Source: Marinomonas sp. IMCC 4694 (lineage in GTDB: Bacteria > Pseudomonadota > Gammaproteobacteria > Pseudomonadales > Marinomonadaceae). Taken from it: a stretch of DNA of 64,000 nucleotides. How positions within the stretch are numbered: position 1 is the stretch's first letter; each line of letters begins with the position of its first letter. Shown piece after piece: positions 18,247 to 27,189 of the stretch. Where the stretch lies: contig NZ_VSRV01000001.1 in assembly GCF_008122525.1 (NCBI RefSeq), forward strand, positions 2,542,001 through 2,606,000, in the 5' to 3' direction. The notes below the pieces were generated by a model, which saw only the letters and a list, made by a program, of their open reading frames with translations, was not told the origin of the DNA and did not search any database. A program made the translations under genes and the position numbers.

Positions 18247-20706
18247 TTAATGAAGCGCATCATTTGATCGATTAAAGACGATTTTTTCCACATCAGTAAA
18301 ACGCTCGGCAAAATGCACCGTCATCCCCTCTTTCACCGACTCTGGTAATTCTTCAAAATCTCGACGATTCGGTTCAGGCAAGATGATCTCACTGATCTTA
18401 CTGCGTTTTGCGGCAATGATTTTTTCACGAATCCCCCCAACCGCAAGCACTTGACCCGTTAACGTCAGCTCACCTGTCATGGCCAATCCTCGACGTACAG
18501 GCTCATTGCGCGCCAATGACATCAAGGCCGTCGCCATTGTAATGCCCGCACTCGGGCCATCTTTTGGTGTGGCGCCTTCAGGAACATGCAAATGCACTAA
18601 GCTATTATCAAAAAACTCTGGCGATTTTTGATAACTTTTGGCGTGGGAGAAAACATAAGAATAAGCAATTTCAGCGGATTCTTTCATGACGTCGCCAAGC
18701 TTACCAGTGAGTTTCAGACCTCGCGTTAGTTCATGTACTTTATTAGCTTCAATCGGTAACGTCGCTCCGCCCATCGAAGTCCACGCCAAGCCCGTCACCA
18801 CACCCACACCTTGTAGATTTTTTTCAGGGCGAAAGTACGGCATGCCCAACAAGGTTTCTACGTCTTTTACGCCAACATTAATATGGTCTTTTTCACCCGT
18901 TATTAAAGCCACTACGCTTTTACGTAAAATCTTTTGCAGCAACTTATCCAAACCGCGCACGCCCGCTTCACGGGCATAATGCTCAATTATATGACGCAAT
19001 GCGGCGTCGGTAATATTAAGCTGTTTTTTCAGTAACTTGTTTTTCTTCAATAGCTTAGGCCACAAGTGTTGCTTAGCAATAGCCAGCTTCTCATCGCCGA
19101 TGTAACCCGACAGTCGAATCACATCCATTCGGTCTAATAAAGGCGCAGGGATTGTATCTAGCTGATTGGCCGTACAAATAAACAAGGCTTTTGATAAATC
19201 AATGCGCATGTCTAAATAATGGTCTAAGAAGGCCACATTTTGCTCAGGGTCCAATGCCTCCAATAGGGCCGACGCCGGATCGCCCTGAAAAGACGAGCCA
19301 ATTTTATCGATTTCATCCAACATGATAACGGGGTTTTCCACTTTCACTTCTTTCAGCGCTTGCACAAACTTGCCCGGTAAAGCGCCAATGTACGTGCGTC
19401 TGTGGCCTTTGATCTCGGCCTCATCGCGCATGCCGCCTAAGCTAAAACGGTAAAACTTACGGTTCAAGGATTCCGCAATGGACTTACCAATCGACGTTTT
19501 CCCGACCCCAGGAGGACCAACCAATAGCAATATGGACCCGCCCATTTCACCGCGATGGGCACCAAGCGCAAGAAATTCAACAATTCGATCCTTTATATCC
19601 CCCAAACCGGCATGATGAGAGTCAAGGACATCGCGAGCCAACGCGATGTCTAAATTGTCTTTTGAATGCACACCCCACGGTAATGACGTCGCCCAATCCA
19701 AATAATTACGAGTGACACCATATTCCGGTGAACCGGTTTCTAAAATGCTCAGTTTATGCAGTTCGTCTTGGATTTTATCGTTTATGGCCTCAGGTAAGGT
19801 TTTATTTTCCAGCCTAGCTTGAAACGTATCCACATCAGAGGTGCGATCGTCTTTTGACACACCCAATTCTTTTTGGATAATTTTCAGCTGCTCTTTTAAG
19901 AAAAAATCTCGCTGATGTTTGCTGATTTTGTCGTTCACTTCGGCACTGATTTCATTTTGCAGTCGCGCAATTTCAAGCTCTTTTTTCAACAAGGTCAAAG
20001 CCAAGTGCATGCGGGCTTGAACAGGCACGGTTGATAATACATCGTATAAATCTTCCGCATCGGCTGAGGTAATCGAGGCCGCAAAGTCCGCCAACAAACC
20101 CGATTCATTAAATGAAAAACGCCCTAGATAGTGTTTTAAATCTTCGCTAAACAGGGGATTCAAACGGATCAACTGCTTAATCGCGTCTAATATCGCAATG
20201 GAATACGCTTTGACTTCGTCTCCCTTGGATTTTACATCGTTGAGATAACGCACCCGCGCCAAATATGGCGCTTCTTCACTTAGCCATTCAATGACTTCAA
20301 AACGCTTTACGCCTTGGGCAACAAAGGTCAATTTGTCGTTTTGTTTTTCGGCCTTATGGACTCGCGCCACGCAACCGATGGCGCGAAACTCATCGACCGA
20401 AGGAACCTTTTTGGTCTTTTTGTCCGCATACACCAAGCCCACAACGGCTTGAGGGTGCTCGGCAATGCGTTCAAGCGTGTCTTCCCATTGATCGGCGTCC
20501 ACCATGACAGGTTGCACTTGCGCCGGGAAAAACGGACGACTTGAAATGGGTAAAATAAACAAGGTATCGGGCAACACATCGTCCGGCAACGCAAGCCCTC
20601 TTGGGTCACTGATCGCCACCGCGTCGTCTCTGTCGACCAATCCGTTATCATCTTGTTCATCAGTCAGAGGATCTTGTGCCTCTACATACTGCTCGTCATC
20701 ACTCAT
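18247..20706 (-). CDS. lon: ATP-dependent protease Lon
   Basis: 819-residue single-chain AAA+ protease that degrades misfolded and regulatory proteins. The N-terminal LON substrate domain (about 45-250) begins with LPDTLFILPISSRPFFPAQ. The AAA+ module follows with GPPGVGKTSIGKSIA (Walker A) and PVIMLDEIDKIG (Walker B). The C-terminal protease domain has the catalytic Ser in DGPSAGITMATALMS and the Lys in GGIREKIIAAKRS. An acidic N-terminal tail rich in Asp/Glu precedes the LON domain. Full length; monocistronic, ended by the terminator near 18.18 kb. Confidence 0.96.
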   Translation of the reverse strand: MSDDEQYVEAQDPLTDEQDDNGLVDRDDAVAISDPRGLALPDDVLPDTLFILPISSRPFFPAQVQPVMVDADQWEDTLERIAEHPQAVVGLVYADKKTKKVPSVDEFRAIGCVARVHKAEKQNDKLTFVAQGVKRFEVIEWLSEEAPYLARVRYLNDVKSKGDEVKAYSIAILDAIKQLIRLNPLFSEDLKHYLGRFSFNESGLLADFAASITSADAEDLYDVLSTVPVQARMHLALTLLKKELEIARLQNEISAEVNDKISKHQRDFFLKEQLKIIQKELGVSKDDRTSDVDTFQARLENKTLPEAINDKIQDELHKLSILETGSPEYGVTRNYLDWATSLPWGVHSKDNLDIALARDVLDSHHAGLGDIKDRIVEFLALGAHRGEMGGSILLLVGPPGVGKTSIGKSIAESLNRKFYRFSLGGMRDEAEIKGHRRTYIGALPGKFVQALKEVKVENPVIMLDEIDKIGSSFQGDPASALLEALDPEQNVAFLDHYLDMRIDLSKALFICTANQLDTIPAPLLDRMDVIRLSGYIGDEKLAIAKQHLWPKLLKKNKLLKKQLNITDAALRHIIEHYAREAGVRGLDKLLQKILRKSVVALITGEKDHINVGVKDVETLLGMPYFRPEKNLQGVGVVTGLAWTSMGGATLPIEANKVHELTRGLKLTGKLGDVMKESAEIAYSYVFSHAKSYQKSPEFFDNSLVHLHVPEGATPKDGPSAGITMATALMSLARNEPVRRGLAMTGELTLTGQVLAVGGIREKIIAAKRSKISEIILPEPNRRDFEELPESVKEGMTVHFAERFTDVEKIVFNRSNDALH

Positions 20707-20988
20707 CTTTAACGTCTCAACAAATGGGTATGGTTACACCGCCAGAAGCGTACTGGCGCTGTTTAAAAGGATATCTCTTATGTAATGGCGATCTTGGCGA
20801 AAACAATGCTAAGACGTATTTTCTAAAAAATTGACGACATTAAGCAGGCTGCGCGCCATGATATCTCGCACTAACTTAACCGAATAGACAAGATTAGTTA
20901 TTTAGCGCACCTAAACTTGGTGCTATCATAGCCTTTACATTATTAGTATTACGTCTTGCTTCTCTCAGCAGTAGAAAAGGATCGGCCA

Positions 20989-21645
20989 ATGACTCGCGAT
21001 GAACTGCTCAATACCTATCACGACATTCATGTGATAACGCACCCCTTTGTTCAACACAAGCTCACCAGCCTTAGGGACAAAAACACCAGCACACGGGAGT
21101 TTCGTATGCTGGTAGAAGAACTAGGCACCTTGATCGGATATGAGGCCACACGAGACTTAGAGACCACTGATGTGGAAATCGAGACGCCGCTTGAAAAAGC
21201 CATGTGCCCTATTTTGAAAGGCAAAAAGCTCTGTGTGGTGACCATAATGAGGGCAGGTAATGGCTTAGCCGAAGGTGTACTTAAGCTGTCGCCAAGTGCC
21301 CGAGTCGGGCATGTCGGCTTGTATCGCGATCCTGAAACGAAAAAACCGGTTGAATACTATTTGAAAATGCCACATTCCGTCGACAAGCGCACTATTGTTG
21401 TGGTCGACCCTATGTTGGCCACTGGCCATTCAGCTATCATGGCGATTGATAAAATGAAAGAAATGGGGGCGTCAGATATTCGATTTATTTGTTTATTTGC
21501 AGCGCCAGAAGGCATAGAAGCGTTTAAGGCGGTACACCCAGATGTCGCCATGTACATAGGCGCTATCGACCGAGGCCTAGATGACCACGCCTACATTCGA
21601 CCCGGTGTGGGCGATGCAGGTGACCGCATATACGGTACACGTTAG
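20989..21645 (+). CDS. upp: Uracil phosphoribosyltransferase
   Basis: Salvages uracil to UMP with PRPP in the cytoplasm. 218 residues. The PRPP-binding loop is VVVDPMLATGHSAIMAID, and the uracil-binding C-terminus is IGAIDRGLDDHAYIRPGVGDAGDRIYGT, nearly invariant in Upp. An upstream in-frame start at 20956 exists, but the ATG at 20989 follows AAAAGGA at a spacing of 7 bases. Divergent from lon, single gene, with a strong terminator 10 bases after the stop. Confidence 0.95.
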   Translation: MTRDELLNTYHDIHVITHPFVQHKLTSLRDKNTSTREFRMLVEELGTLIGYEATRDLETTDVEIETPLEKAMCPILKGKKLCVVTIMRAGNGLAEGVLKLSPSARVGHVGLYRDPETKKPVEYYLKMPHSVDKRTIVVVDPMLATGHSAIMAIDKMKEMGASDIRFICLFAAPEGIEAFKAVHPDVAMYIGAIDRGLDDHAYIRPGVGDAGDRIYGTR

Positions 21646-21655
21646 ATTTGTTGTA

Positions 21656-21687
21656 AACGACTTTTCTAAGCAAAAGTCGTTTTTTTA
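21656..21687 (+). terminator. Rho-independent terminator after upp
   Basis: Stem AACGACTTTT / AAAAGTCGTT with a six-base loop followed by seven T. Immediately downstream of the upp stop codon. Confidence 0.9.
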
Positions 21688-21721
21688 CCTTTTACCTTTT
21701 GAGTTTTGAGTTTTAATCACT

Positions 21722-22339
21722 TTAATTTTTTAAGGCAAGAAAAGCCCCCGCACTGGCCATAATGCCGCCTGCGGTTCGGTTTAATGATTTCATCGAGCGT
21801 TCAGATGTAAGCAATCGTCTGGCCTGCGACGCGCCAATAGAAATCAACATCAACCCCATAAACAAAGCCACAAATGCCAAAAAAGACGCCAACACAATGT
21901 CCGAAGCGCTTAATACGGTGAGGTCCATAAAGGTCGGCAAAAACGCCACATAAAACAGAATGACTTTAGGGTTAGACGCCGAGATCATAAAGCCTTGCAT
22001 GAAGCTCGCGATCTGACTCTTGGAACCCCGTTCTCCCTCCACCGAGGAAGTCGAGACCGGAGACACCCACATTTTGTAACCTAAATACATAAGATAGGCG
22101 GCCCCTGCGTAACGAATCACCAAAAATGCCGTTTCCCAACTCGATGCAATGGCGGCTAAGCCGTAACAAGCCATCACCAAATACACAATATCACTCAACA
22201 CCATACCCAAACTGAGGAAAATGCTCGCTCTTACGCCTTTTGTCATGCTTCTTGCCAAAATAGCAAACACACCGGGACCCGGTGTAATACTAAAAACAAA
22301 AATCGCCAGAAAAAAAGTAATACCGCTTTCTAGTGTCAT
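21722..22339 (-). CDS. LysE/RhtB-family amino-acid exporter
   Basis: 205 residues, six predicted helices, typical RhtB length. The N-terminus FFLAIFVFSITPGPGVFAILARSM contains the conserved TPGPG helix-break of the family, and NPKVILFYVAFLPTF is the second signature. Such proteins export amino acids or homoserine lactones; the substrate is not predictable. It converges with upp and is followed upstream, same strand, by the TetR regulator with a 24-base gap, which suggests that regulator may control it. Confidence 0.87.
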   Translation of the reverse strand: MTLESGITFFLAIFVFSITPGPGVFAILARSMTKGVRASIFLSLGMVLSDIVYLVMACYGLAAIASSWETAFLVIRYAGAAYLMYLGYKMWVSPVSTSSVEGERGSKSQIASFMQGFMISASNPKVILFYVAFLPTFMDLTVLSASDIVLASFLAFVALFMGLMLISIGASQARRLLTSERSMKSLNRTAGGIMASAGAFLALKN

Positions 22340-22363
22340 AGTCGACCGCCCTTTATTCGTCTT

Positions 22364-23017
22364 TTATGCGTCTTCGATGTCTTTTACGCCACAACCCGCG
22401 AGTACCATACGCGTAATAAACCGCTTGGCCTCGTCGTAGTCACTGTCTTCGAGCGTCTCTTTTTGCAACATAATCTTTACTTGCGCGTCAAAATCGGCAT
22501 ACGTTTGTGTCATTGCCCAAATACTAATGAAAAGATGCTCCGTCGAAACGAGCGTCATCAGTCCATTATCTACCCACGTTTGAATCGTCGCTTTTTCTCG
22601 GCTCAACTCCGCCACGAACACATTACGAAGATACTCTAAAACAAAGGTTTCCTCACCAATAAGTGCCATAGCAAAAATTTTAGACGCATTCTTATTGGTG
22701 CGCGATTGATCGACTTTCTCACTGATGTACCGTGTTAAATTCTGTTTTGGACCTTGTTCCACAGTAAACTCACTGACCGAGTCCAGCCAAAGTCGCAAAA
22801 TTCGCTCTAATACCGCTTCTAACAGGTCTTTTTTCGACCGGTAATAATAGTGAATATTGGCTTTGGGCAACCCCGCTTCATCGGCGATCATTTGTGTGGT
22901 GGTTTTTGCTAATCCTTGACGGGCAAAAACACGCTCAGAAGTGGCCAATATAAGCGCTTGATTTTGCTCTCGGATGTGAATTTTGAGCTGATCTTTTGCT
23001 CGTTTAACGTCGGTCAA
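22364..23017 (-). CDS. TetR/AcrR-family transcriptional regulator
   Basis: The N-terminal helix-turn-helix is ATSERVFARQGLAKTTTQMIADEAGLPKANIHYYYRSKKDLL, a standard TetR DNA-binding domain; the C-terminal half is a ligand/dimer domain resembling the RutR-type group. The frame is open up to 23170, but that extension runs through the aceA terminator. I therefore start it at the TTG at 23017, which has GAGG 7-8 bases upstream (217 residues). Likely co-transcribed with the LysE-type exporter and a candidate regulator of it; effector unknown. Confidence 0.82.
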   Translation of the reverse strand: MTDVKRAKDQLKIHIREQNQALILATSERVFARQGLAKTTTQMIADEAGLPKANIHYYYRSKKDLLEAVLERILRLWLDSVSEFTVEQGPKQNLTRYISEKVDQSRTNKNASKIFAMALIGEETFVLEYLRNVFVAELSREKATIQTWVDNGLMTLVSTEHLFISIWAMTQTYADFDAQVKIMLQKETLEDSDYDEAKRFITRMVLAGCGVKDIEDA

Positions 23018-23131
23018 AGGTAAGCCTCGTGGATAAATAATGACTAAAAAGGGGGTGCCGATATCACGTCCTGTGCGACAGGTCAGAAGAATACCATTCT
23101 TTAGAATCGTCACGAAGCGCTCAGACGAAAA

Positions 23132-23162
23132 AAAGACCAGCAGGGGGATTCTGCTGGTCTTT
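23132..23162 (-). terminator. Rho-independent terminator after aceA
   Basis: Twelve-base perfect stem AAAGACCAGCAG / CTGCTGGTCTTT with a seven-base loop. On the minus strand it is followed by seven T. It closes the glcB-aceA operon. Confidence 0.92.
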
Positions 23163-23204
23163 AAAAGCACGGCTTAGCCTATTTTTACGAACCTACACCG
23201 AGTG

Positions 23205-24806
23205 TTAGCCTGCAAATTGGTTCATGGTATTGTCTTTACCCGAAGCTTTTAACGCTTGTGCACCGGAAAAATATTCTTTGTGGTCATCCCCCATATTGGA
23301 ACCCGACATATCTTGGTGTTTAACACAGGCCAACCCTTGACGAATCTCTTTCCGCTGCACTTCTTTTACGTAACCCAACATGCCCATTTCACCAAAGTAA
23401 TCTTTCGCTAGGTTGTCGGTAGACAACGCCGCCGTATGGTACGTTGGCAACGTAATCAAGTGATGAAAGATACCCGCTTGCGCCGCTGCGTCTCTTTGGA
23501 AGCAACGAATTTTCTCATCCGCTTCCGCTGACAATGGCGTTTCATCGTACTCTTGCGACATGAGACGATCACGCTGGTAAGCCGACATGTCTTGGCCTGC
23601 GTCTGCCCATAGATCAAATACTTGTTGGCGAAAGTTCAGCGTCCAGTTGAACGATGGGCTGTTGTTGTACACCAGTTTCGCATTGGGCATAACGTCACGG
23701 ATACGATTCACGATAGACGCGATTTGACCAATGTGCGGTTTCTCGGTTTCGATCCACAATAAATCGGCGCCGTTTTGCAAAGAGTTGATGCAATCCATCA
23801 CAACGCGATCTTCGCCGGTGTCTGGCTTGAAGCGAACCAAACCGTTTGGCAGACGCGTTGGCTTGATCAAGCGATCACCCTGCTTAATGGCCATATCGCC
23901 AGACTGCATTTGCTCTAGTGAAGTGACTTCTTTGCCATCGATAAAAGCATTGTACTGGTCAGCCAAATCGCCAGGTGTTTGAGACACTGGGATTTTTTGC
24001 GTCAAGCCAGCACCCAAAGAGTCTGTCCGCGCTACGATCACACCGTCCTCCACACCCAACTCTAAAAAGGCATAACGCACCGCGTTAATTTTCGCCAAAA
24101 AGTCTTCATGTGGCACCGTTACTTTACCGTCTTGGTGACCACATTGTTTCGCATCTGATACTTGATTTTCAATCTGGATACAACAAGCACCGGCTTCGAT
24201 CATTTTTTTAGACAATAAGTACGTCGCTTCTTCGTTACCAAAACCGGCATCGATGTCAGCAATAATAGGCACAACATGAGTTTCAAAGCGGTCTATTTTC
24301 TCTTGTGCCGCTTGCTCAGCAACCTGATCACCCGCTTCACGAGCATCGTCCATGGCTTTAAATAAATGCTGCAACTCACGAGCGTCGGCCTGCTTTAGAA
24401 AAGTATAAAGCTCTTCAATAAGCGCAGGCACGGAGGTTTTTTCGTGCATAGACTGGTCTGGCAAAGGCCCAAATTCAGAGCGCATCGCAGCGACCATCCA
24501 ACCAGAAAGGTACAGGTAACGGCTGCGGGTGGTGCCAAAATGCTTCTTGATAGCAATCATTTTTTGTTGACCGATAAAACCGTGCCAACAGCCCAAAGAC
24601 TGGGTGTAGTTCGCTGAGTCTTTGTCGTAGCTTGCCATGTCTTCACGCATGATTTTCGCGGTGTATTTGGCAATATCCAAACCGGTATTAAAACGGTTTT
24701 GGAGCTGCATTCTGGCCACAGACTCTGGGTTAATCGCCGCCCAAGTTGGGCCTTGCTGTTCGATCGTTTGGTTCGCTTGTTGGGTTTTATGGTTGTAAGT
24801 TTCCAT
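23205..24806 (-). CDS. aceA: Isocitrate lyase
   Basis: Cleaves isocitrate to glyoxylate and succinate, first step of the glyoxylate shunt. 533 residues, the long form typical of Pseudomonas-type enzymes (about 530) rather than the 434-residue E. coli form. The catalytic loop is KQCGH (KKCGH in E. coli), preceded by GACCIQIENQVSDA, and the metal site is in IADIDAGFGNEEATYLL. It lies 59 bases downstream of glcB on the same strand, so the two shunt enzymes form one operon ended by the terminator at 23.15 kb. Confidence 0.95.
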   Translation of the reverse strand: METYNHKTQQANQTIEQQGPTWAAINPESVARMQLQNRFNTGLDIAKYTAKIMREDMASYDKDSANYTQSLGCWHGFIGQQKMIAIKKHFGTTRSRYLYLSGWMVAAMRSEFGPLPDQSMHEKTSVPALIEELYTFLKQADARELQHLFKAMDDAREAGDQVAEQAAQEKIDRFETHVVPIIADIDAGFGNEEATYLLSKKMIEAGACCIQIENQVSDAKQCGHQDGKVTVPHEDFLAKINAVRYAFLELGVEDGVIVARTDSLGAGLTQKIPVSQTPGDLADQYNAFIDGKEVTSLEQMQSGDMAIKQGDRLIKPTRLPNGLVRFKPDTGEDRVVMDCINSLQNGADLLWIETEKPHIGQIASIVNRIRDVMPNAKLVYNNSPSFNWTLNFRQQVFDLWADAGQDMSAYQRDRLMSQEYDETPLSAEADEKIRCFQRDAAAQAGIFHHLITLPTYHTAALSTDNLAKDYFGEMGMLGYVKEVQRKEIRQGLACVKHQDMSGSNMGDDHKEYFSGAQALKASGKDNTMNQFAG

Positions 24807-24865
24807 TCTATTCTCGCTCTGTTAGTGTATTTTTATTATTTGGTTTAGTGATGCCGTTCTCTTTC

Positions 24866-27037
24866 TTAATTCGCCATTTTGGCTTTGACTCGGTAAGCAT
24901 GAAGCAAAGGCTCGGTGTAACCGTTTACCTGCTCCACCCCTTTAAAAATCAAATCTTGCGCGGCGTTAAAAGCCACGCTGTTAGGGTTATCTGCCATAGG
25001 TCGGTAACCCTCGGTGTCTTTATTTTGGCCATCAACAACCCTCGCCATACGTTGCATCACCTGATTAATCTGCTCTTTATTGCACAGGCCATGCAGCAAC
25101 CAATTGGCTAAATGTTGGCTCGAAATACGCAAGGTGGCACGGTCTTCCATCAGTCCAACGTTGTGAATATCTGGCACTTTCGAACAGCCCACGCCGTCTT
25201 CAATCCAGCGAACTACGTAACCTAATAAGCCCTGAACGTTGTTTTCAATCTCACGCTCGATCACCTGACTCGACAAGGTCAAACTGCTTGGTATAGTCGG
25301 GATCGTTAGTAAATCGGTTAAATTGGCTTGAGTACGCGTTTTTAATCGCTCTTGCACTTCAAACACATCCACTTGGTGATAATGCAACGCGTGTAACGTT
25401 GCGGCGGTCGGCGAAGGCACCCAAGCGGTGTTAGCGCCCGATTTTGGGTGGGTGATTTTAGCGTCCATCATGGCGGCCATTTCGTCTGGCATCGCCCACA
25501 TACCTTTACCGATTTGTGCTTTACCAGGAAGGCCACAACGTAAGCCGATGTCTACATTGCGATTTTCGTAGGCTTGAATCCAAGGCTGCGTTTTAATCTG
25601 ATCTTTTGGCAAAAAGGCACCGGCCTGCATGCTGGTATGAATTTCATCCCCCGTACGGTCCAAAAAACCAGTATTGATAAAAAACACCCGAGATTTCGCT
25701 TGGCGAATGCACTCTTTTAAGTTCACTGTGGTGCGACGCTCTTCGTCCATGATGCCGATCTTGATGGTGTTTTCTTCAAGACCTAACATTTGTTCAACGC
25801 GAGCAAACAATTCGCAGCTAAACGCCACTTCGTCAGGGCCATGCATTTTAGGTTTTACAACATAAATACTGCCGGTTCGGCTGTTTCGTAACCCCCGTTC
25901 ACGTTGTAAATCCAATGCACCAATCAATACGGTTACAACCGCATCCATGATGCCTTCAGGAACAAAGTTTCCTTCTGCGTCTTGCATCAGATCGCATTCC
26001 ATTAGATGACCGACGTTACGAACCAACAATAAAGAACGACCATGTACGCGGTATTCGTTGTTGTCTAAATCGGTGAAAACACGATCAGGATTCATGCGGC
26101 GCGTCTGTGTTTTACCGCTCTTTTGGAAGCGAGCTTCCAATGTTCCTTGCATCAGACCAAGCCAGTTGCGGTATACTTCAATTTTGTCTTCCGCATCGAC
26201 AGCGGCCACGGAATCTTCACAATCCATAATGGTGCTCAGCGCCGACTCGATCACAATATCGTTGATGTTCGCCTTGTCTTTTGCGCCGTTTTGGCCGTTG
26301 CGATCGAACTGAATTTCAACATGCAAGCCGTTGTTTTTTAATAAGATAGACTCAGGTTCACTGCGTTGTCCGTTTACCGCCACCAGCTGACTAGGCTGCT
26401 TTAAACCCGCTTGGCTGCCGTCTTCAAAAAACGCCAACAGATGATGGTAATACACGACGTAACTGCTGACGTCTTCATGGGAACCTGTTTCTAAAGGAAA
26501 CGTCTCATCCAAAAACGCTTTTGCCTTGGCGATTACGGCGTCACCGCGCGCTGGGTTGTAGCCCTTGTCTGTTTCAAAATCGTCGGTTTTAGCAATAACG
26601 TCTGTGCCGTAGAATGCGTCGTACAAGCTGCCCCAGCGTGCATTGGCCGCGTTTAAAGCAAAGCGAGCATTTTTTACTGGCACAACAAGCTGAGGCCCGG
26701 CCAGCATGGCAATTTCCGCGTCGACGTTTTGCGTCGTTATGGTGAAATCACCCCCTTCTTCTACCAAATAGCCTATTTCACGCAAAAAGGCTTCGTAGGC
26801 GCTCATGTCCATTGGCTGGTTTTTGTGAGCACGATGCCACTGGTCAATGCGCGCTTGCAAGGTGTCGCGAGTCGCTAACAGTTGGCGGTTCACTGGCGCC
26901 AAATCCTCGATCAACGTTTCAAGATCTTGCCAAAATCTTGTTGGCTCGATCGCATGAAGAGGCAGCACTTCGTTATTAATGAAGTGGCAAAACTCTGGGT
27001 GGATCTGGCGGTTATTTTTAATTGAGGGCATAGTCAT
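24866..27037 (-). CDS. glcB: Malate synthase G
   Basis: Condenses glyoxylate with acetyl-CoA to malate, second step of the shunt. The 723 residues match the G isoform (723 in E. coli), which carries an extra alpha/beta insertion absent from the A form. Signatures include SALSTIMDCEDSVAAVDAEDK, the active-site MHGPDEVAFSCELFARVE, and MDEERRTTVNLKECI. Start ATG at 27037 with AAGGAAAG upstream. First gene of the operon; divergent from a ScfR-like regulator with a 152-base shared control region. Confidence 0.95.
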   Translation of the reverse strand: MTMPSIKNNRQIHPEFCHFINNEVLPLHAIEPTRFWQDLETLIEDLAPVNRQLLATRDTLQARIDQWHRAHKNQPMDMSAYEAFLREIGYLVEEGGDFTITTQNVDAEIAMLAGPQLVVPVKNARFALNAANARWGSLYDAFYGTDVIAKTDDFETDKGYNPARGDAVIAKAKAFLDETFPLETGSHEDVSSYVVYYHHLLAFFEDGSQAGLKQPSQLVAVNGQRSEPESILLKNNGLHVEIQFDRNGQNGAKDKANINDIVIESALSTIMDCEDSVAAVDAEDKIEVYRNWLGLMQGTLEARFQKSGKTQTRRMNPDRVFTDLDNNEYRVHGRSLLLVRNVGHLMECDLMQDAEGNFVPEGIMDAVVTVLIGALDLQRERGLRNSRTGSIYVVKPKMHGPDEVAFSCELFARVEQMLGLEENTIKIGIMDEERRTTVNLKECIRQAKSRVFFINTGFLDRTGDEIHTSMQAGAFLPKDQIKTQPWIQAYENRNVDIGLRCGLPGKAQIGKGMWAMPDEMAAMMDAKITHPKSGANTAWVPSPTAATLHALHYHQVDVFEVQERLKTRTQANLTDLLTIPTIPSSLTLSSQVIEREIENNVQGLLGYVVRWIEDGVGCSKVPDIHNVGLMEDRATLRISSQHLANWLLHGLCNKEQINQVMQRMARVVDGQNKDTEGYRPMADNPNSVAFNAAQDLIFKGVEQVNGYTEPLLHAYRVKAKMAN

Positions 27038-27165
27038 CTCGCTTTCCTTGTCCTATAAAGGTTCTTTTTTATTTTTGCTGATACCGATACCCTGACGAAT
27101 GAATCGGTGTCCGTTTGCTTGATTTATAGTCTATGCGCAATTAAGATAAAATTTCACAATAAGAA

Positions 27166-27178
27166 TTACACAGTGTAA
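27166..27178. promoter_or_regulatory. Palindrome in the glcB-regulator intergenic region (candidate operator)
   Basis: TTACAC-A-GTGTAA, a perfect 13-base palindrome 11 bases before the regulator start and about 130 bases before glcB. It lies in AT-rich sequence where the promoter of the regulator would be, so it may be its autoregulatory site. Inferred only. Confidence 0.45.
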
Positions 27179-27189
27179 ATTTTACAAAA

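Noticed and set aside
17505..18275. 256-codon open frame opposite the MATE gene
   Set aside because: Antisense shadow; it crosses the lon terminator and contains no family motif.
23018..23170. N-terminal extension of the TetR regulator up to 23170
   Set aside because: It would read through the aceA terminator and adds residues outside the TetR fold; a TTG with GAGG at 23017 fits better.
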